DNA from: Aplidium turbinatum
Lineage: Eukaryota > Chordata > Ascidiacea > Aplousobranchia > Polyclinidae
Assembly: GCA_918807975.1 (NCBI GenBank)
Contig: OU964920.1
Coordinates: forward strand, 3,608,501 to 3,672,500
Reading direction: 5' to 3'
Length of the DNA stretch: 64,000 nucleotides
The notes below the pieces were generated by a model. That model was not told the origin of the DNA, did not search any database, and saw only the letters and a program-made list of their open reading frames with translations. Position 1 is the stretch's first letter. Each line of letters starts with the position of its first letter. The position numbers and the translations under genes were made by a program. This document shows, piece by piece, positions 57,140 through 64,000 of this stretch.

Positions 57140-57355
57140 CCGTCTGAAAGTCGTTGATGATTTTGTTTTCATTGAACGCGTCATCGTCATTTTCAACAAA
57201 ATTGTCTTCGATTGTGAAAGTTGGGGTTCCCTGCTTTCTGGACTCCCCTTTGTTGGAGGAGAATGAGTCTTTGCTCATTTTTCTCTTTAAACTTCCCAGT
57301 GATAAAGCAGATTTCTTAGATTTTAAATTTGCGTTGTTGGCGTCTGTTGTGTTGT
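57140..57355 (-). CDS. Exon D6
   Basis: ACTGTATACTTTCAG/AC to CAGACGG/GTAAAA, 216 bp, phase 1 in and out. It encodes TTDANNANLKSKKSAL, then KGESRKQGTPTFTIED and the acidic patch. Confidence 0.7.
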
Positions 57356-60300
57356 CTGAAAGTATACAGTACACTAAGTGAAGGAAAAGCAGAGTTTTAA
57401 AAGGAACATTTTTTTGAAAAACACACTTTCTATCTAAAAATGGCTTTGAAAAAACTTTACCCAGCAAAATTTCTCACAAGCTATAACTGAGTTAAAACCC
57501 TCGAAGCTCGTAGTTGAGTCAAATTCCCACGAAGTTAACATGAAGATTACTTTGCAATGTATCGTGTCTTTCCTTCTACTCTTTCACATAGTAAAGTAAC
57601 CAATGTTACTGGAATAATGTCAAGTAGGCCTACTATGTAATTATGATTAGGGCGATTTTTTTGTAACCTAAAAAATGCAAGATATATTAAGTCTTGGCAT
57701 TAACATAAAATGTAAATTAATTTCTCAAGTAGCAATGAAACATAAACAAATAGGGGAATTAGGCAAAAAAGAATGCAAAATAAAGTGACTTAACAGATGA
57801 AAAGTAACCTAAAAAGACAAAAAGTGATTTGTGGTAACTTTATAACTTCTTAAACATTGACCCCACAACCATAAAATTTTGGTTTTACATTTCTTTTGTA
57901 AATTGGTGCAACTAAAAAAAGTAACTTTAGTGACATAAAATTGCCCTAATTATGATGTAAGTAATGCGTAACACACATTAAAAAGTATTCATCACATCAA
58001 CTAATCACATCAAATTTGGTTACTAACAGTTTCTGCAGCCTGGTTCACACTGGTTTGGGATCATTAGAAGGTCCTTCTAATCATATACATACAGTACAGA
58101 TTAAAATTAGAAAATATTCAGAAATAGTAACAATAATTTATAAAAATAAAATAATTGTGGGAAAGTTTTTTAATTAAGGATGCTTCTCCCTCTTTTCCCT
58201 TTTCCCCTTTACCCTAAGGGTGCTTTTCCCTCAAGACTAAATTATGCAGAAATAAAACTTCTTTAATGAACATCTTGCGTGGTTTTTGTGCTTCACTGTC
58301 AATCTGTAATGGCTCATTTTTTGTCTCTTACACTGTGTCTTCCAAGCTTTTATATACTTTTCTGACTTACAAATATATTCAATACGTTATTAACCCATTC
58401 AGTGATGCAAACAGGAATCCAAAATAATTTAACTTATAGATCAAAGAAAAACCATCTTAAATATAACATCAGTAATACTTCAATATTAATGCAGACTAAA
58501 GCACAAAATTACTTCAGTTCTCGTCATACACAAATTCTTTTCTGACGGCATTATTGAAATGATTTTCTAGAGAATCTGATAGTAATGGCTTTAATAACTT
58601 TCGAATTTATCTTTTAAAAATCAATTTTAGCATAATAATGTGGAGAAAATAGTTTAATATTAAAAATTATACCTGAAACTGAATTCAACTTTATTCTTAA
58701 TCTTATTCAATAATTTACGACTATCTGATTTTTCTTAATGTTCAAACTCTTATAGCCTAAATATTCATACACAGTACACACTACACATCGTCGTTGGGAA
58801 GGTAATTTGGGTTCGGTAAGAATTAGAATACTGGGTCTTTCGAAAAAATACTTTTAAAAAACATCATACGTAGTGCTTTCGTTTCCTCCGGGGTACTTGT
58901 AACAATTATGGATCATTTAAAATACTTCCGAATCCTAAAGTAGTACCCCTCTAAACCCCTGTAGTGTTATTTTGATAATAAAAGTTAACCATAATTGATT
59001 AAACGTAAACACAGGGTGAACTCAGATAGATAGAAGAAAACTGGGGGAAGACCGAAGAGAAGATAGTGAGATGATGTTGGAGAGACCATCTTCCAACAGT
59101 GGCTTGACCGAGACAGTAAAATCTGTCATTTCCACATTGATTCAACGTTGAACGTTGAATTGTTGACCCAAACAACAAAATCTGTCATTTTACATTGATT
59201 CAACGTTGAACGTTGAATTGTTGACCCAAACAACAAAATCTGTCATTTTACATTGATTCAACGTTGAACGTGTGGAATCAATGTAAAAATGGCGGTTTTT
59301 GCTGTCTGGGACCAATTATTGATGATGAATCCATCAATTGTTCATAAATAGATCTCTGACAATGTTGCAACGATGTAAAACGGGAACTCTTGCTCGCTGG
59401 TCCAACATCTGAAGGCAACGAAATGCCACTTAAACAAAGCAAAAAAAATGTCATTAATGGAGTATTCATAAGAACTCAAATATCGGACCCGTTTGGTAAA
59501 ACAGATTTGGTAAAAAAAGACAACAATAGAAAGATGCGTTTTCATTATCAATCTCTATTCCAATTTGACTGTTTTGATGAGATACAACAGAAGTCACTAT
59601 TTTGTTAACGAGTTTATTAAGATAACTGTCTGGGCCTCCAAGCTTACTTAATTGCAACAAATTCAACTATGTAGAATCTGTATCTTTTAAAACATTAAAA
59701 ATTACATCAAAACTGACGCCTACATTGTTGAAAAATCGTTGCATTTTATAATTTTTATCACAAACTCTTATTTCTTTGTTTATTTGCACTTTTGTGACAA
59801 AAAATTTCTACATCTGAGAGCAACTGAAAACTGGTTCGATATCGCGTTACCAAAAGCATTTGTACAAGAATGCTTCATCTGTTGCATTGAAAATAATATT
59901 AATAGTTTTTTTACCCTTTGTTTTGCTCTGACAAATGCCGCAACCTCGTAGTCATTGGAAATGCCAATGCTTTCTGCTTTGGAAGCTGGATGTCAAATTT
60001 AATGCATTAACGATACAAGATGGTTCTCAAGCTTGGAAAGGAGAATGTCACACAGCCAACATACAACCCAGTTGTATCAACGTTGTTTTGCTGTTTGTAA
60101 ACGTTAAATTGAAACTAAAGAAATGTTTTTTGTGGCACGAAAACATTTCATTAGAGCAGAGTCAAAAAACAAAACGTTCAAAGTTCTTTCATCGCTATAA
60201 CGCTTTTCTACGTCGAATAAGTATAAAACATATCATATGTTGTCAAACAGAAAATAATTTATTTATACTTCAAGGGTCAAAGAATAGGAAAAACTAGGCA

Positions 60301-63300
60301 GGTCTTGTCAATGAACATAAAGTTATTGATCGATAAGTCACGCATTGCATTTAATTGAAATAGAAGCTAGCTGTATTGATATACGATAATGTTTACAATC
60401 GGAAATTGTTGGATTATGATAGTTTCTTACAGCTCGCAAAAGTGTCACATTTCACTGGAAAATGTTTGCCTGCGAGGTAAGTAGGTCACTTGGGTTTGTC
60501 TGCGGGGTAAGTAGGTCACTAGAGTTTGCCTTTGGAGTAAGTAGGTTACTAAGGTTTGCCTGCGGGGTAAGTAGGTTTCTGGGGATGTTTGAACAAAATT
60601 TCTTTCATCGTAATAAAACAAAATTCTGTGATATTTCATGGTGATGTCTATTACTGCAATATTCGTCCCTCCTCGTGACTTGAATATTATCAAACCCTAA
60701 CCCTTCAATTTGTCTTTTTTATATGAACAGGTCAGGCGGTATGTGGCGGCATATCTCGCACTATAGTCAGACACAGCCAGCAAATGAATCACTTTTTAGA
60801 TTGATTTAACGTCTGAAGATGTTGAATCAAAGTAAAAAGTGATTTGATTTGTAAGTTGATTTTCAGCAAGGTAAATGCTTACCTTTGATCGACGGAAGAA
60901 TCTCACAAGGACGTTTACTCTTCTTTCCGAATCCAGCACTTGCTGTAAGTCGAGTATTTCTCACAAAACCAGACTTTTTGCCTTCAGAAGACGACGACTT
61001 TCTCGACGTTTTTCCGCCGTTTCGCGATGATGGAATATCGTGCAATGTCGCTCGATGGCGAGAGTTTCGTTGAAAAGGGGAAGAAGTTGTTGGAGGAGAC
61101 GTAGCTGCCCAAAATGATGCCGGTGTTGTTCTTGAAGTTACTTTTCCCTGTTTCATATAGTCCACATTACTACCATAGTATCGACCCAGATTCCTATGAC
61201 CAAACAAGTCCGCACAAAAACGCAATCACCAAAAAGAGAAAAGACGAAAAATGGCATAAAAGCGAGTGACAAAAGTAACGTACAAAAAAATTTTAGAGTT
61301 CGAAACTCGGCAAATTCTCACCGAAGGGTTTCCTCTTGTTATGGTCACATTGTTAGCTGCGCTTTTCCACATAACACGTGACGACGGGATCGGCTTGTGA
61401 TTGGCTGGTGCAGTTCGGCTATCTTCATGGGAAGATTCTACAAGCAGGTGTTGGTGAACATTTTCAAGAACTGATTTAAAAATTAGAGACCTGCGTTTTA
61501 CATCGGTAATATCAAGAGAGAGATAACATACAACAATATTAAAAAAAAAATCTTTCTTTAGTTTACTTATCTGGAATCACTTTCAACATAATATTTCAAA
61601 ATATAGTCACCACTGTAAAAGCATAATCAAGTATAATAATGTACAGCTAGCTGTATTTATTTTTATTCACTTTTATTCACTTTTATTCATTTTTATTCAT
61701 TCATAGATACAAAATGGCTAAATACACATTCAATCATCCAAATAAGCATTAAAAATGAACCAGTAGAACATTCTTTTATTACTTAGTAACATGTAGTGGC
61801 CATCAATAATTCTAATACAATTTGAGATTCAAACCTTTGGTCGTTTCAGTTGAAGGAGTTTTTTCCACCAACGAATTGACAGTTGCAGACTTTGTGAGTG
61901 GCTTTTGCGCCACTTTGTGAGATGAAGTAGGGATACTTTTATCCGCTAGTTGGCCATCACATGTTCCATTTTCAAGAAAAATAAAAGGAGTTAGTTTTTT
62001 CTGCGATGACGACCGAGAAAGAGATGGACTTTGACCGCTTCCTGTGTTTGAATAACATAAACTTTATGAGGCAAAACAATTTACAATAAACGTAAACAGA
62101 AACTCTCTCGTACAAATGTCTTCGTAGTTTAGGTCGGTGTGTGAGGAACTAGGGAAAAGATTTGAAGGTGTCCGAAGTTCAAACTTTATACATACTTGCA
62201 AAGATGTTTTTCATCCAAACTCATAAACATTTGCAAGGCATTAAAGTTGAGTTGCTATGAGGACTTTCAAAGCGAAAAAGAAAAATGCAGTCGTGATTCA
62301 CAATGCAGAAAATCTTTTACAGTCACTTTCGCAAATGACACTACAGCTCATCTACCTAACTATGAGGCCTATGCACTAACGGAGTTGTAAAATAAGAAGC
62401 CGCAAGAAATATGAAAACGTCGAACAAAGTTCAACTGCATAATCAACATAGTATTTTGAATTCTTATACGTTTTAACAGACTAATACATCTATCAAAAAA
62501 TGAAGTGCACATAAAGAATATATCAAATATAGTTACTATTCACTAAAAACCTGCTATTTTCTTCTTCTTTTTTCTACTTGGCTTTTTGCTTGGCATTGAG
62601 CAATTTTTGTAGTATTATTGTATTATAGTATTTATTGTTTAGTGTCTATTATCATGCTTCTTGAGCAGAGCACGTTAGTAAAAATTGTCAAAATGTTAGG
62701 TCAGTCTGAATAAAAAAATAAAAACTAAAACGTAGAAATTACGTTGTGTGAGGTCATTACGTTGCTGAAGCGTAGTTTTGCATTTTGCATAACTTTAATT
62801 TCTGTAAATTCCATACTTTTATGTAGATTCCTATTTGAAGTGCTAACCTGGTGTGCCTGGGCTTTTGGATTGCCAATATGTCTTCAATTCGTTGAAGTTT
62901 TCTTTGGAGTTTTTCTTAATAAAAATAAGCTTTTCTGGTCGGTTGTCTCGTATCATTCTTGAGTACTGTTCAACAAACCTTTACATGGACAACGACTAGT
63001 CAAACTTTCGTCTCAGAACAATAGACGTTTATTACAACAATAGTAAATTAAAATATCTGAAAAGCAAAAAAATATTGTCATAACCAAATGCAAAGTTTAA
63101 TCTTTTTATGCAGTTGCTGTAAATTCAAGCACACAAAATAAAAATAGTTCCTCTAACTAACCTGACCAGGCTTCTTTCAACAATGTTGTCGCTTTTCCTA
63201 CGAGTAGAGGATCTATCCTTTCACCTATCTGGAGTTACCTTCATAATGCATCTCTGTTTGCTTTCAGTAGCATGATTTTCTGCTCAGTTATCAGAAATCA

Positions 63301-63977
63301 CCACAAAAAAGTCAACGTGAGTGCTTGCTGCACTGACCTGGTATTCCACCACCTGCCCTGAAGTAAAATGTCTCGGAAAAAAAAAAGTTTGACAATCAGT
63401 AAAGAAAATTTGCTTGCTACAAGTCAACTTGTAAATAAATATCACATATCCTTTATAATGAAATAGGTATTTCAAGAAAAAGCAAGTACAAGACTTCAGA
63501 CTGCAAAGTCCGTCATTCTTACATTGATTCAACGTCTGCAAATGCACATTCAAATAAATAACATGCACAAAACAGTTTATTAGTTTTATCCTGGAACACT
63601 AACGACCTAAAGACAGGTGAATGCATTTTCTGAGTTCGCGTAGACTTTCGCTGATTGTCACCGAACAAGTTTACAAGTTCACTGGTCCTGGCCGCATAAT
63701 GCAATGCAATGCTTGATTGAAGCAATTAACTCTCTTCTTTTCGAACTTTATCACCTTTTTTACACAGTTTTGCCAGTCGCAACCTCAAGGTAGGGTTTGT
63801 CAACGAATGAGAACAAATCAAAACAAGTCTGATCTGTTTTTAACAAGTTTACAGACCTCGAACCGTACGTCGAATTTGTGTTTAAATGTGTTGATTCAAC
63901 GTTAAGATCATACGTTTGTGGACTGTTCTCACCATGGTAAGAGTGCTTGGAGCGAAAAATATAGACAGTCAAGGGGG
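57140..63977 (-). CDS. Exons D: long Ser/Lys-rich protein segment, partial gene
   Basis: Minus-strand exons at 63933-63977 (weak), 63162-63224, 61835-62041, 61284-61437, 60883-61193 and 57140-57355 are open and join in phase throughout (1, 1, 1, 2, 1). The encoded region is about 330 residues. An early helical piece (ERIDPLLVGKATTLLKEAW) is followed by disordered sequence rich in Ser, Thr, Lys and Asn, with SPSLSRSSSQKK, GKTSRKSSSSEGKK, SLGSLKRKMSKDSFSS and an acidic patch NFVENDDDAFNE. No domain is recognised. Neither end is found: the 5' end lies beyond the right edge and the last donor (57140) needs a phase-1 acceptor further left. The acceptor at 43413 of gene B qualifies. Without transcripts the join is only possible, not shown. 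Confidence 0.55.
57400..58786. other. Intronic DNA of exons D, no feature recognised
   Basis: Very AT-rich. The plus strand has a run of ccctcttttcccttttcccc and ccctaagggtgcttttccct near 58188-58232 but no family repeat or exon. Confidence 0.45.
58787..58964. repeat. GTTGGGAGG-family repeat, diverged copy 4
   Basis: catcgtcgttgggaaggtaa, gtttcctccggggtacttgt and tagtacccctctaaacccct align with the other three copies at reduced identity. Confidence 0.5.
59108..59310. mobile_element. Palindromic MITE with a tandemly triplicated left half
   Basis: The segment from ttgaccnaaacaacaaaatc to cattgattcaacgttgaacg is present three times in tandem at about 58-bp spacing (59104, 59163, 59221). Only the last is followed by a normal right arm ending ggcggtttttgctgtctggg. 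The centre has changed to cgttgaacgt. Confidence 0.85.
60464..60583 (+). repeat. 30-bp minisatellite, four units, each with a splice-donor motif
   Basis: Units start gtttgcc/gtttgtc at 60464, 60494, 60524 and 60554. Each contains ggggtaagtaggt or a close variant, which matches the 5' splice-site consensus on the plus strand. The array lies in the D5-D6 intron, antisense to the gene, so the motifs should not act as donors there. Confidence 0.85.
60774..60855. mobile_element. Palindromic MITE, diverged near-full copy
   Basis: cagccagcaaatgaatcact, ttagattgatttaacgtctg, aagatgttgaatcaaagtaa, aaagtgatttgatttgtaag. It lies 27 bp from the exon D5 donor. Confidence 0.75.
60883..61193 (-). CDS. Exon D5
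   Basis: A long pyrimidine-rich run and CATAG/G start it. It ends ATCAAAG/GTAAGC. 311 bp, phase 2 in and phase 1 out. It encodes GRYYGSNVDYMKQGK, TTPASFWAATSPPTTSS and KKSGFVRNTRLTASAGF. Confidence 0.75.
61284..61437 (-). CDS. Exon D4
   Basis: CTGCTTGTAG/AA to TTTTTT/GTACGT, 154 bp, phase 1 in and phase 2 out, exactly bridging its neighbours. It encodes HEDSRTAPANHKPIPSS and RVMWKSAANNVTITR. The intron to D5 is only 90 bp. Confidence 0.6.
61661..61700 (+). repeat. 10-bp tandem repeat (ttttattcac)4
   Basis: Four successive copies of ttttattcac/t in the D3-D4 intron. Confidence 0.8.
61835..62041 (-). CDS. Exon D3
   Basis: TTATTCAAACACAG/GA to ACCAAAG/GTTTGA, 207 bp, phase 1 in and out. It encodes SGQSPSLSRSSSQKK, LTPFIFLENGTCDG and KPLTKSATVNSLVEK. 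Confidence 0.65.
63162..63224 (-). CDS. Exon D2
   Basis: The donor CTGGTCAG/GTTAGT is good. The start (CTCCAGATAG/GT or an AG 4 bp earlier) has a poor pyrimidine tract. It encodes ERIDPLLVGKATTLLKEAWS, an amphipathic helix. Confidence 0.45.
63497..63542. mobile_element. Palindromic MITE, left half
   Basis: agactgcaaagtccgtcatt, cttacattgattcaacgtct, gcaaatg. It stops at the dyad centre. Confidence 0.65.
63933..63977 (-). CDS. Exon D1, tentative
   Basis: CACCCTCAACTTACAAG/CC to ACCATG/GTGAGA, 45 bp, phase 1 in and out. It encodes PLTVYIFRSKHSYH. Short and supported only by splice sites and phase. Confidence 0.3.
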
Positions 63978-64000
63978 CTTGTAAGTTGAGGGTGATGATT

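Noticed and set aside
59935-60297. 120-codon plus-strand frame
   Set aside because: No clear start context, splice site or domain. It overlaps a worn MITE-like stretch (gttgtatcaacgttgttttg near 60070).
60445-60693. 82-codon minus-strand frame with a repeated YLPRRQT motif
   Set aside because: The motif is the translation of the 30-bp minisatellite.

Overview
The window reads as AT-rich nuclear DNA of an invertebrate animal. Coding sequence is broken into short exons with GT-AG introns of 90 bp to several kb, and the DNA between is full of small transposable elements. There are no operons, no prokaryotic genes and no rRNA. Several first exons begin a few bases after a good 3' splice site, which would suit an animal that trans-splices a leader onto its mRNAs (tunicates do, as do flatworms and others). 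I cannot name the species. All gene models below come from reading splice sites and codon phase by eye; none was tested against transcripts.

All well-supported genes lie on the minus strand. From left to right: gene A (6254-8002, two exons) encodes a basic serine-rich protein. Gene C (19677-29930, four exons) encodes a 165-residue protein with one complete LIM zinc-finger domain split over two exons. Gene B (37966-43413, six exons) encodes a coiled coil followed by a domain like the RNA-binding domain of LINE ORF1 proteins, then a basic serine-rich tail. Exons D (57140-63977) encode a long disordered Ser/Lys-rich region. Their last donor is in phase with the first acceptor of gene B, so B and D may be one gene of about 26 kb with a 13.7-kb intron.

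The rest is mainly repeats. The commonest is an 88-bp perfectly palindromic MITE (ends cccagacagcaaaa, centre ctgcag) found about 30 times as whole, half or internally deleted copies. There are at least four tRNA-derived SINE families, hAT-type elements with 8-bp target duplications (one inside a SINE, and one nest of three elements), several other inverted-repeat elements, a 3' LINE fragment, a 27-bp minisatellite with higher-order structure and a 30-bp minisatellite. No retrovirus-like or capsid-bearing element was recognised.

Functionally, only gene C (LIM, protein-protein docking) and gene B (coiled coil plus ORF1p-like RNA-binding fold) have recognisable domains. Nothing shows that the genes act together beyond lying in the same orientation.
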